The position numbers were made by a program, and so were the translations under genes. This document shows positions 33,155-41,214 of a DNA stretch of 64,000 nt, one piece after another. The notes under the pieces are model-generated. The model made no database searches. It was not told where the DNA came from and saw only the letters and a list, made by a program, of their open reading frames with translations. The stretch is from Marinobacterium_D sp050908845 (GTDB lineage: Bacteria; Pseudomonadota; Gammaproteobacteria; Pseudomonadales; Balneatricaceae): contig NZ_CP194171.1 in NCBI RefSeq assembly GCF_050908845.1, positions 4,401,343 through 4,465,342 of the forward strand, in the 5' to 3' direction. Numbering within the stretch: position 1 is the stretch's first letter; every line of letters begins with the position of its first letter.

Positions 33155-35802
33155 AACGCCGTTCGCTGAGCATCCGCTACCGCGTCATGGCACTGACGCT
33201 GCTGCCGATGACTCTGCTGGCACTGGTTCTCGGTGGCTACTTCACGATGACCCGCCTGGCCGAGACCCGCGCCAACCTGCTGGAACGGGGCCAGTCGATG
33301 GCCAGCCTGATCGCCTCCGCCTCGGAATTCGGTGTCCTCAGTGGCAACCGTGAGCTGCTGCGCAGCCTCAGCAGTGCGCCGGTCAGGACCGCCGAGGTGG
33401 TCGACATCGTGTTCTACGATGCGGACTTCCGTCTGCTGTTCCGCAGCAGCACCTTCGAAGTGCAGATTCAGCGTGACCAACCCGAACCCCGTTTACACGA
33501 AGGTATCTGGCACTTTACCGCCCCGATCACGGCCAGCGCCCTGCCGCTGCAGGATAACCCGGAGCTGCTGCCGGGAAGCAGCGAGAGCGAAAACCTGGGC
33601 TGGGTCGTGGTCCTGCTTTCCGCCAAGCCCACCCTCAAGCAGGAGCGGGAGATTCTGCTGCGCGGGGCCGGCCTGACCATCATCTGCCTGATCATTGCAC
33701 TGATGCTGGCCAACCGCTTCGGCCGGCGCATCACCTACCCGGTGATCGGGCTGACCCGGCTGATCGAGCGACTGCAGAAAGGCGAGCTGGATGCCCGCGC
33801 AGATACCAGTTACACCGGCGAACTGCGCACCCTGGCCACCGGTATCAACCGCCTGGCCACCCGGGTACAGGAGTCCAATCTGCAGTTTGAATTCCGGGTC
33901 GAAAGCGCTACCCGGCGACTGACCCAGACGCTGCGCCACCTGGAGCGGCGCAACCGTGACCTCCTGGAGGCACGTCAGCGTGCCGACGACGCCAACCGTG
34001 CCAAGGACGATTTCCTCGCCCGCATGAGTCACGAGCTGCGCACACCGCTGACCTCGGTGATCGGCTTTACCGAGCTGCTCGAACACACCCCGCTGGAACG
34101 CGAGCAGCAGCAGTATCTGCAGATCATCAGCCGTACCTCCGAACTGCTGCTGACGATCATTGACGATATCCTCGATTTCTCCCGCCTGGAATCCAATGCC
34201 ATAGAGATCGAGACCCTCAGCTTTGATCTGCAGCAGCGGCTGTTTGACGTACTTGAGGCCCAGTCACCGGCAGCGGCGCGCAAGGGGCTGGAACTGACCG
34301 CCCATATTCCCACCGATCTGCCGCTCAAGGCCCTCGGCGACCCGACACGGCTCAGCCAGATCCTCAACAACCTGCTGGGCAACGCCATCAAGTTCACCGA
34401 GCAGGGCGAAGTCAGGCTGGATGTGGAGGCACAGCGGCTGCCGGGCAGCGATCCCAGGCTCAGGATCTGCGTCCGCGATACCGGCATCGGCATCGCCGCC
34501 TCCCGCATCGATCACCTGTTCAGCGCATTCACCCAGGGTGACAGCTCCATCAGCCGACGCTTCGGCGGTTCCGGGCTGGGACTGGTGATCGCCCAGCGCA
34601 TGACAGAGTTGATGGGCGGCACCATCCGCCTCGACAGCGTGGAGGGCGAAGGCACCGAGGTCTGGCTCGATCTGCCCCTGCACTACTCGCCCGAACGGCC
34701 GGAGATCAAATGCCTGGACCAGGAGATCGACGTTAACCTGGTGCTGTTCGAGCCCCATGCCGGCAGCCGTCAGATGCTGATGAGCCAGCTGCAGATCCTG
34801 CCGGGACAGGTACGGGCGATCCGCCATCTGGAGGAACTCCGTGGCCTGTCCGAGGCAGCGAGCCCCTGTACCCTGGTGGTGGGGGTCAGTCCGCTGGAAG
34901 CCAGCCAGCGCAAGGTACAGCTGCTCTGCGATCGTATCCGCGCCTACACCTCTGCCAAGTTAATCCTGCTGGTACCGGGCCGCGGCCCCATGCACCTGCA
35001 TGCCGATGACTTGAAGGTACTGTCCAAACCGCCGCGCTGGCGTGAGCTGCTCGGGGCTCTGGGTCTGCCGTTCAATGACAATGCCGGCCCCCGCAGCCTG
35101 GAGCTGGAAACCCGGCTGCCCTACCCTCTGGAGATACTGCTGGCGGAGGATAACGAGTTCAACCGGCTGCTGATCCGGCGCCTGCTCGAAGGACTCGGTG
35201 CCCGGGTCACGGAAGTCAGTTCCGGTCAGGAGGCGCTCGATCATCTCGACGGGGCCGATCCGGACCTTGTCCTCATGGACGTGCATATGCCGGGCATGGA
35301 CGGTATCGAGGCGACCCGCCGGATCAGGCAGAACGACACCCGCCTGCCGATCATCGCGCTGACCGCCAATGTGGTGCCCCATGAGCACCAGGCGCTGGAG
35401 CAGGCGGGTATCAATGACCTGCTGCTCAAGCCAATCAACGTGCCGGAACTGCTGCGCGCTCTGGTCCGGCTCTGCGAACAGAAAGTCGGCCAGCAGCTGG
35501 AGGTACCGCAAGCCACACCGGAACTGACCGGTTCACTGACTAACCTGACCTCCCCCGAGTCTCTGCATCAGGAGGTGCGCCGGCTGACAGATGCGATCAT
35601 CCAGGCGCTGGGGCAGCAGGACCGTGAACAGGTTCGTGCGCTTGCCCACCAGCTGATCGGCGTCGCCGGCCTCTACGACCTGCCGGTCCTGGAGAGCTGC
35701 ACCTCGGAGCTGCAGCAGGCAGCGCAGGATGGAAGTATGCGGGCGCTGTGGCAGGCCGGCTCACGCCTGAAGAGGATCGCGGAGCAGGAGCACCTGGAAT
35801 AG
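33151..35802 (+). CDS. BarA/GacS-like hybrid sensor histidine kinase
   Basis: 883 residues. TM1 about 13-33, periplasmic sensor 34-170, TM2 about 173-193, HAMP 193-245, HisKA with phospho-acceptor His294 (MSHELRTPL), ATPase domain (NLLGNAIKFT, DTGIGI, GSGLGL), a receiver-like domain lacking the acceptor (about 527-640), a true receiver with Asp710 (LVLMDVHMPGMDG) and an Hpt domain with His833 (AHQLIGVAG). The order and the N-terminal text LTLLPMTLLALVLGGYF resemble BarA and GacS. Translational coupling to the binding-protein gene (ATGA, with GAAAGGAA ribosome site) suggests that the ligand signal reaches this kinase. No response regulator is adjacent, so output probably goes to a distant GacA/UvrY-like partner. 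Confidence 0.88.
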   Translation: MKRRSLSIRYRVMALTLLPMTLLALVLGGYFTMTRLAETRANLLERGQSMASLIASASEFGVLSGNRELLRSLSSAPVRTAEVVDIVFYDADFRLLFRSSTFEVQIQRDQPEPRLHEGIWHFTAPITASALPLQDNPELLPGSSESENLGWVVVLLSAKPTLKQEREILLRGAGLTIICLIIALMLANRFGRRITYPVIGLTRLIERLQKGELDARADTSYTGELRTLATGINRLATRVQESNLQFEFRVESATRRLTQTLRHLERRNRDLLEARQRADDANRAKDDFLARMSHELRTPLTSVIGFTELLEHTPLEREQQQYLQIISRTSELLLTIIDDILDFSRLESNAIEIETLSFDLQQRLFDVLEAQSPAAARKGLELTAHIPTDLPLKALGDPTRLSQILNNLLGNAIKFTEQGEVRLDVEAQRLPGSDPRLRICVRDTGIGIAASRIDHLFSAFTQGDSSISRRFGGSGLGLVIAQRMTELMGGTIRLDSVEGEGTEVWLDLPLHYSPERPEIKCLDQEIDVNLVLFEPHAGSRQMLMSQLQILPGQVRAIRHLEELRGLSEAASPCTLVVGVSPLEASQRKVQLLCDRIRAYTSAKLILLVPGRGPMHLHADDLKVLSKPPRWRELLGALGLPFNDNAGPRSLELETRLPYPLEILLAEDNEFNRLLIRRLLEGLGARVTEVSSGQEALDHLDGADPDLVLMDVHMPGMDGIEATRRIRQNDTRLPIIALTANVVPHEHQALEQAGINDLLLKPINVPELLRALVRLCEQKVGQQLEVPQATPELTGSLTNLTSPESLHQEVRRLTDAIIQALGQQDREQVRALAHQLIGVAGLYDLPVLESCTSELQQAAQDGSMRALWQAGSRLKRIAEQEHLE

Positions 35803-35823
35803 GCGGCAACCGCCAGGATAAGG

Positions 35824-36201
35824 CTAAAACTCGCGGGTGATCGGTGCTTCGCGGATAATCCGGTCAAGTTCGTCCAGCACCTGCTGTATCCGCTCCCGGC
35901 CGTCGCGGTCATAGAGGTAGCCATCCATGCCGCGACCGGCAGGCGCCTCTCCGTCCAGCCCCTCATGAATAGCGATACAGCGGCGGCGCACCTGTTCCAG
36001 CTCCGCATCGTGTACGATCGGCAGGCCGAGAAACATGTCCCAGGCCTCCACCGAGGTGGTGCGTTTCAGCACCCCGGCGAGAATCTCCCGGACCTCTTCA
36101 CGGCTGGGTCGGTAGGTGGGGGCACGGCCGAAACTGAGAAAAAAGACCAGAACCAGCAGGAAGATCAGCGTCAGCCCGAAGACCAGCACGAACTCCCACA
36201 T
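35824..36201 (-). CDS. Small membrane-anchored protein, unknown
   Basis: The 125 residues begin with one membrane helix (FVLVFGLTLIFLLVLVFFLSF) followed by a soluble domain of about 95 residues with an Arg/Glu-rich helical pattern. I do not recognise the domain. Its ATG shares one base with the stop of the DUF2489 gene (TAATG), so the two form an operon. It is convergent with the hybrid kinase gene. Confidence 0.65.
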   Translation of the reverse strand: MWEFVLVFGLTLIFLLVLVFFLSFGRAPTYRPSREEVREILAGVLKRTTSVEAWDMFLGLPIVHDAELEQVRRRCIAIHEGLDGEAPAGRGMDGYLYDRDGRERIQQVLDELDRIIREAPITREF

Positions 36202-36683
36202 TACTGCATCTGCTCAAGCGGGTAGCTCTGCAACTCGGTCATTGCCTGGCGCACCTGCTCACCGTGCTCCTTCTCGAGCTGCGCCATCTCTTTCTGATAG
36301 CTGCGTTTCTCGTCGCGGCTAAGCGCTTTCCAGTCTTCAAGGAAGGGGATGTGCTCGGTGGCCTGGTAAACCCGCTCAATCACCGAAAAAAGCTCATGCT
36401 GATGCAGATGCGGCGCCAGATTGTCGAGCATCACTTTGACGCGGATACAGCCCTCGGTCATGGTCATCTTTTCGTCGTGCAGCACCGCCGAGGCGATAAT
36501 CCGGATACTGTCGATCAGGTAGCGGCGCTGCTCCTCGGCGCGCTGTTCCAGCTCACGCGCCTGCAGTGCCTGCTGTTCACGCTGCTCGCGGGCGGTTTTA
36601 AGCTGGCGGCGGATAACGACACTCAACACTACTATGGCGACCAGGCCGATAGCGATCAGCGTGTAGGTTAAACTGGCACTCAT
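36201..36683 (-). CDS. DUF2489-family membrane protein
   Basis: This 160-residue protein has an N-terminal membrane helix (LTYTLIAIGLVAIVVLSVVI), a coiled-coil Gln/Glu/Arg-rich stretch (about 28-55) and a conserved C-terminal domain that looks like DUF2489 (IRIIASAVLHDEKMTMTEGCIRVKVMLDNL). Function unknown. The ATG at 36683 is chosen over a preceding TTG. It is the first gene of a two-gene unit. Confidence 0.7.
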   Translation of the reverse strand: MSASLTYTLIAIGLVAIVVLSVVIRRQLKTAREQREQQALQARELEQRAEEQRRYLIDSIRIIASAVLHDEKMTMTEGCIRVKVMLDNLAPHLHQHELFSVIERVYQATEHIPFLEDWKALSRDEKRSYQKEMAQLEKEHGEQVRQAMTELQSYPLEQMQ

Positions 36684-36804
36684 CAAAACTCTCTTGCTTG
36701 GGTTTCAGGGGTAGTCTTCGGGTGTACGCAAAGCCCGGGCGAAGCGTTCAACTACGAGGGCTATTATAGCGGCAGGGGATGCAGAGGATAACCGCTCCGG
36801 GGAA

Positions 36805-36841
36805 GCGAAACAGAAACAGCCGCCCCGGGCGGAGCGGCTGT
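36805..36841 (-). terminator. Rho-independent terminator of tsdBA
   Basis: On the minus strand ACAGCCGC and GCGGCTGT pair over 8 bp with an additional GC-rich inner part, followed by TTCTGTTTC. It begins 10 bases after the tsdA stop. Confidence 0.7.
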
Positions 36842-36851
36842 GATACAGCGG

Positions 36852-37829
36852 TTACTCGAAGGTGCGCGGGCGCAGCACATCCGGTTTCAGGAACGGCTTC
36901 TCGCCGGTGTTGTCATGCTGACCAAGGATCTGGCCGTTGAACTCGGTGCCGTAGCGGGTCCACTTGTGGAAGTTGTTGTACTTCTCGCGGGTTTCCCTGG
37001 CATCGCCTGTGTAACGCGGGTCCTGGGGACGCTCATGGCTGTTGACGAACATCGCCACATCCCAGGCCTGCTGATCGCTCAGTGAACCGGGTTTGCCCAG
37101 CGGCATGTTGTTCTTGATGAACGAGGCAGCGGTGAAGATACGGGTCATGCCGGCGCCCCAGTTGTAGGAACCATCACCCCAGAGCGGCGGGAACACCACC
37201 TTGCCATCCACTTTCTGGCCCTGGCCGTCAGCACCGTGACAGACGGCGCAGTTATCGGCATACACCTGGGCGCCGCGCTCGTAATCGGCGGGCTGTTCCG
37301 GTTCGCGGCCCAGATGGCTGAAGCCACGCCCCCCAATGTTCTTCTCGTAGACCCTGGCACCCTTGGCCAGCCACTGGTGGTAGGCCGCCAGCGCCAGCAT
37401 ATCGTCACTGCCGTAGGCCGGTGGCTTGCCGTTCATGGAGAAGGAGAAGCAGCCTGCGATGCGCTCTTCCAGCGAGTTCACATGCTGGTTCTTGCCGCGG
37501 AAATCCGGCAGGGTTGTGGCCGCCGGCCAGACCGGCGCCGACCAGTTCATGCGGCCTTCGCCCATATGGCAGCTTTTGCAGTTCATATCGTTGAATACGT
37601 ACTCACCGCGCTTCTGCTGGGTATTCATGAACAGGTCGCGCCCCTTGAGGATAACCTCCTTCAACTGGGGCTTGATCGACTCGTCATTGATCAGATCGTC
37701 AACCGTCGGGGCCTGATGTACATACTGGCCCTCCTTGTACTCCGGCAGGTTCACCGGCACCGAAGGCCCTTCTGCCAGTACAGGCAGGGAGACTGCGCCC
37801 AGAAGCGCCATGGAGATCAGCGTCTTCAT
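36852..37829 (-). CDS. tsdA: Diheme thiosulfate dehydrogenase TsdA
   Basis: This 325-residue periplasmic diheme cytochrome has a signal peptide (LISMALLGAVSLPVLA), heme-binding motifs CKSCH (84-88) and CAVCH (194-198), and a Cys at 127 in GCFSFSMNGK. That cysteine stands where TsdA uses a Cys as axial heme ligand, which separates it from ordinary c4 cytochromes. TsdA couples two thiosulfates to tetrathionate. The overlapping tsdB gene encodes a likely electron acceptor. SoxA-like alternatives lack this layout. Assignment rests on motifs and gene pairing. Confidence 0.75.
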   Translation of the reverse strand: MKTLISMALLGAVSLPVLAEGPSVPVNLPEYKEGQYVHQAPTVDDLINDESIKPQLKEVILKGRDLFMNTQQKRGEYVFNDMNCKSCHMGEGRMNWSAPVWPAATTLPDFRGKNQHVNSLEERIAGCFSFSMNGKPPAYGSDDMLALAAYHQWLAKGARVYEKNIGGRGFSHLGREPEQPADYERGAQVYADNCAVCHGADGQGQKVDGKVVFPPLWGDGSYNWGAGMTRIFTAASFIKNNMPLGKPGSLSDQQAWDVAMFVNSHERPQDPRYTGDARETREKYNNFHKWTRYGTEFNGQILGQHDNTGEKPFLKPDVLRPRTFE

Positions 37830-38482
37830 TGTGCGCCCTCCTTCATCGACTGGTGAGACAGGTAGGCGGCCACCGCCTGGATCTGTTTCGGGTTGAGACG
37901 CGCGGCAATCGCCAGCATCAGCTGGTTTTCATCGTTGCTGCGGGCGCCACTCTGCCAGGCTTCCAGCTGCTTGCGCAGGTAACCGGCGTGCTGCCCGGCC
38001 AGCGCCGGAAAGGTACTGCCGACGCCCTGACTGTCGGGACCGTGACAGGTCTCGCAGGGGGCGATGTAGTTATCCCAGTCACCCTGTTTGACCAGTTTTT
38101 CTCCCAGTGCCAGCAGGTTTTCATCGGCAGCGGCAGGGGTCGGCTGCGCCGACTGCCCCTGGTAGTAGGCGGCCACATCGTCGATCTGCTGATCACTGAG
38201 GTTGGCGGCGTTGGGCGCCATCACCGGATCGCTGCGCCGCCCATCCCGGTAATCGCGCAGTTGGCGCGCCAGGTAACCGGCATCAAGCCCGGCTAGGCGC
38301 GGGAATCCCGCTGCATCGTTGCCTGCGCCATCGACACCGTGACAGGCAAGGCAGGGCGCACCGCCCTTGCCATCGCCCTGCATAACCAATTGCTGTCCGG
38401 CTGCCGGATCTCCCTCGGCCCGGGCGACCCCGAGCGTCAGTACCAGAGCAGCCAGGCCTGCACCTGCCTGGATTTTTATCAT
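37826..38482 (-). CDS. tsdB: Diheme c4-type cytochrome, TsdB-like
   Basis: This 218-residue protein has a signal peptide (GLAALVLTLGVARA) and two similar halves, each with a CxxCH heme site (CLACH 44-48, CETCH 143-147) and a downstream Met-containing strand, the pattern of cytochrome c4/TsdB. It overlaps tsdA by four bases (ATGA), so it probably accepts electrons from TsdA and passes them to a terminal oxidase. AGGAG lies before the ATG. A generic c4 role is an alternative. Confidence 0.75.
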   Translation of the reverse strand: MIKIQAGAGLAALVLTLGVARAEGDPAAGQQLVMQGDGKGGAPCLACHGVDGAGNDAAGFPRLAGLDAGYLARQLRDYRDGRRSDPVMAPNAANLSDQQIDDVAAYYQGQSAQPTPAAADENLLALGEKLVKQGDWDNYIAPCETCHGPDSQGVGSTFPALAGQHAGYLRKQLEAWQSGARSNDENQLMLAIAARLNPKQIQAVAAYLSHQSMKEGAQ

Positions 38483-38841
38483 TGTATAGCTCCTGTTCGC
38501 GTCCGAATGGCAAAGACCAAATCTGCTTTATGCTAAAAATCTGCTTTTCGCTAAGTTGGATAATAGCCATTATCACCCAGAATTTTAAATTAAACTAATG
38601 TAGAGAAAACTAATATATTTATTTACCCCGACCCCTGCCGTGATCCCTAAGGCTCGCTGTGTTAACATTGCTGGCTGTTTTACCCCACCCCATTTGCAGC
38701 AAACTGACTTGGTCCGCCTGTGCTCGACAACGAGTATGTTAGCCGGCATTTCTCGGGTTGCTGCCCAGCGGCAGACGCTGCATCTGCCGGTAATAATCCA
38801 ACTGTTAAATTAATTCGTCTGAACTACGTATCGGGACTCTC
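38483..38841. other. 359-base divergent region between tsdB and the SulP gene
   Basis: Contains an AT-rich part (about 38575-38625) likely to hold the divergent promoters, and on the SulP side a 6-bp stem hairpin CGGCAG/CTGCCG (38769-38789) in the leader. No ORF with coding character and no FNR-type box was found. Confidence 0.4.
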
Positions 38842-40332
38842 ATGATTGCAACGCTAAAGTCGGGCTGGTCTCTTCAGAACTTACGCGGCGATGTGCTCGC
38901 CGGGCTTGTGGTGGCACTGGCACTGATTCCGGAAGCGATCGCGTTTTCGATCATCGCCGGCGTCGACCCCAAGGTCGGTCTCTACGCCTCTTTCTGTATT
39001 GCCGTCGTCACCGCCTTCTTCGGTGGTCGCCCGGGGATGATCTCCGCCGCCACCGGCGCCATGGCGCTGCTGATGGTAACCCTGGTCAAGGAGCACGGCC
39101 TGCAATACCTGCTCGCCGCCACCCTGCTGACCGGTGTGTTCCAGATCATTGCCGGCTACCTCAGGCTCGGGTCGCTGATGCGCTTCGTGTCGCGCTCGGT
39201 GGTCACCGGCTTCGTCAACGCCCTGGCGATCCTGATCTTCATGGCGCAGCTGCCGGAACTGACCAATGTCACCTGGCACGTCTATGCCATGACCGCGGCA
39301 GGCCTTGGCATCATCTACCTCTTCCCCTATGTGCCCCGACTGGGCGCGCTGATCCCCTCGCCGCTGGTCTGCATCCTGGTGCTCACCGCCCTTTCCATCG
39401 CGCTGGGACTGGATATCCGCACCGTGGGCGACATGGGCGAGCTGCCGGACGCGCTGCCGCTGTTCCTCTGGCCTGACGTGCCGCTGAACCTGGAAACCCT
39501 GTGGATCATCCTGCCCTACTCACTGCCGCTAGCTGTGGTGGGTCTGCTGGAGTCCCTGATGACCGCCACCATCGTCGACGATCTGACCGACACATCCAGC
39601 GACAAGAACCGCGAGTGCAAGGGCCAGGGTACTGCCAACATTGTCGCCGGCCTGTTCGGTGGCATGGCCGGCTGCGCCATGATCGGTCAGTCCGTGATCA
39701 ACGTGAAGTCCGGTGGCCGCACCCGCATCTCCACCCTGATCGCCGGTGTGGTGCTGCTGATTCTGGTGGTGTTCCTGGATGAGTGGGTTTCGCAGATTCC
39801 GATGGCCGCACTGGTGGCCGTGATGATCATGGTCTCTATCGGTACCTTCAGCTGGGAGTCTATCGTCAATCTGAAGAAGCACCCGATGTCCACCAACCTG
39901 GTGATGCTGGTCACCGTGGCCATCGTCGTCGCGACCCACAACCTGGCACTGGGTGTGTTCGCCGGTGTGCTGCTGGCCGCCCTGTTCTTTGCCAACAAGA
40001 TCGGCCAGTACCTCTATATTGACAGTGAACTGAGCCAAAACCAGCTAGAGCGCCGTTACCGCATCGTCGGTCAGGTGTTCTTCAGCTCGTCGGAGAAATT
40101 TACCGCCGCGTTCGATTTCAAGGAGGATATCGACAGGGTGGTGATTGACGTGAGTCATGCCCACTTCTGGGATATCACGGCAGTATCGGCACTGGACAAG
40201 GTGGTGATCAAGTTCCGTCGTGAAGGCACCGAGGTCGAGGTGATCGGTCTCAACGAAGCCAGCGCAACCATCGTTGACCGCTTTGCCGTGCACGACAAGC
40301 CAGAGGCGGTTGACCAGCTGATGGGCCACTGA
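38842..40332 (+). CDS. SulP-family anion transporter with STAS domain
   Basis: This 496-residue inner-membrane carrier has the SulP core of about 12 to 14 helices, with the entry signature ALIPEAIAFSIIAGVDPKVGLYASF and a substrate-region tract GLFGGMAGCAMIGQS, and ends in a cytoplasmic STAS domain (about 400-495; VVIDVSHAHFWDITAVSALDK). SulP proteins move sulfate, bicarbonate or other anions, often coupled to Na+ or H+. The universal stress gene downstream is a common companion. Sulfate export or uptake linked to nearby thiosulfate oxidation is possible, but the substrate cannot be read from the sequence. Confidence 0.88.
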   Translation: MIATLKSGWSLQNLRGDVLAGLVVALALIPEAIAFSIIAGVDPKVGLYASFCIAVVTAFFGGRPGMISAATGAMALLMVTLVKEHGLQYLLAATLLTGVFQIIAGYLRLGSLMRFVSRSVVTGFVNALAILIFMAQLPELTNVTWHVYAMTAAGLGIIYLFPYVPRLGALIPSPLVCILVLTALSIALGLDIRTVGDMGELPDALPLFLWPDVPLNLETLWIILPYSLPLAVVGLLESLMTATIVDDLTDTSSDKNRECKGQGTANIVAGLFGGMAGCAMIGQSVINVKSGGRTRISTLIAGVVLLILVVFLDEWVSQIPMAALVAVMIMVSIGTFSWESIVNLKKHPMSTNLVMLVTVAIVVATHNLALGVFAGVLLAALFFANKIGQYLYIDSELSQNQLERRYRIVGQVFFSSSEKFTAAFDFKEDIDRVVIDVSHAHFWDITAVSALDKVVIKFRREGTEVEVIGLNEASATIVDRFAVHDKPEAVDQLMGH

Positions 40333-40365
40333 TATTCCTGACAGAAAACAGACAACAACCAAGGA

Positions 40366-41214
40366 GTGCCCATGAACCAAGTAATCGCCTGTATTGACGG
40401 CGTCGGCGAACGTTCCGCCGCCATCTGTGACGCGGCGAGCTGGGCCAGCCTGAGATTGGAAGCCCCTCTTAAGCTGTTGCACGTCCTCGATCGCAGTCAG
40501 TACCCCACCGAGACCGATCTGACCGGGTCGATTGGCCTCGGCAGCCGCGAAAGCCTGTTGCAGGAGCTCGCCACGCTGGATGAACGCCGCGGCAAGCTGG
40601 CCCGCGAGCAGGGCCGGCTGATGCTCGATGCCGCCAGGGATCATGCCCTGGAGCAGGGTATCGACGAGCCCCAGGTGCTGCAGCGCCACGGCGACCTGGT
40701 GGAGACCCTGGAAGAGCTGGAGCAGGAGACCCGCCTGCTGGTCTTTGGACGCGGCGGCAGCGCCGGCGAGGCGCTGGGTCATCAGGTGGAAGCGGTGATC
40801 CGCGCACTGCACCGGCCGATGCTCGTGCTGACGGAGGAGTTCAAGGCGCCGGAGCGCTTCCTGATCGCCTACGACGGCAGCCCCACGGCACGCAAGGCAG
40901 TGGATATGGTCGCCGGCAGCCCGCTGTTCAGCGGTATTCCCTGTGATCTGGTGATGGTCGGCCCGTCCACCACCGACGTGAAGATGGAGCTCAAGCGCGC
41001 CGAGGAGGAGCTGACCCGGGCCGGGTTCGCTGTGACGGCGGAGATCGTTGCCGGCGACGTTGAACAGACCCTGCTCAACGAAGTGGTGATGCGCCGCGCC
41101 GACATGCTGGTGATGGGTGCCTATGGCCACTCGCGGATCCGGCAGATGCTGGTGGGCAGCACCACCAGCAACCTGATCCGCCAGACCTCGGTGCCGCTGC
41201 TCCTGCTACGCTGA
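40366..41214 (+). CDS. Tandem universal stress protein
   Basis: 282 residues with two Usp domains (about 1-145 and 155-282). The second has a complete nucleotide-binding loop, GAYGHSRIRQMLVGST (G-2x-G-9x-G-S/T). The first has a weaker GRGGSAGEALGHQ version. UspE-like double-domain proteins bind ATP and act in stress adaptation. It follows the SulP gene by 33 bases with AAGGAG before the ATG, which makes a two-gene operon likely. Its end overlaps the convergent recD by nine bases. Confidence 0.9.
   Translation: MPMNQVIACIDGVGERSAAICDAASWASLRLEAPLKLLHVLDRSQYPTETDLTGSIGLGSRESLLQELATLDERRGKLAREQGRLMLDAARDHALEQGIDEPQVLQRHGDLVETLEELEQETRLLVFGRGGSAGEALGHQVEAVIRALHRPMLVLTEEFKAPERFLIAYDGSPTARKAVDMVAGSPLFSGIPCDLVMVGPSTTDVKMELKRAEEELTRAGFAVTAEIVAGDVEQTLLNEVVMRRADMLVMGAYGHSRIRQMLVGSTTSNLIRQTSVPLLLLR

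Noticed and set aside
36852..37829. SoxA or generic cytochrome c for the first diheme protein.
   Set aside because: The Cys in GCFSFSMNGK and the tandem with a c4-type partner fit TsdA better, although the call stays motif-based.
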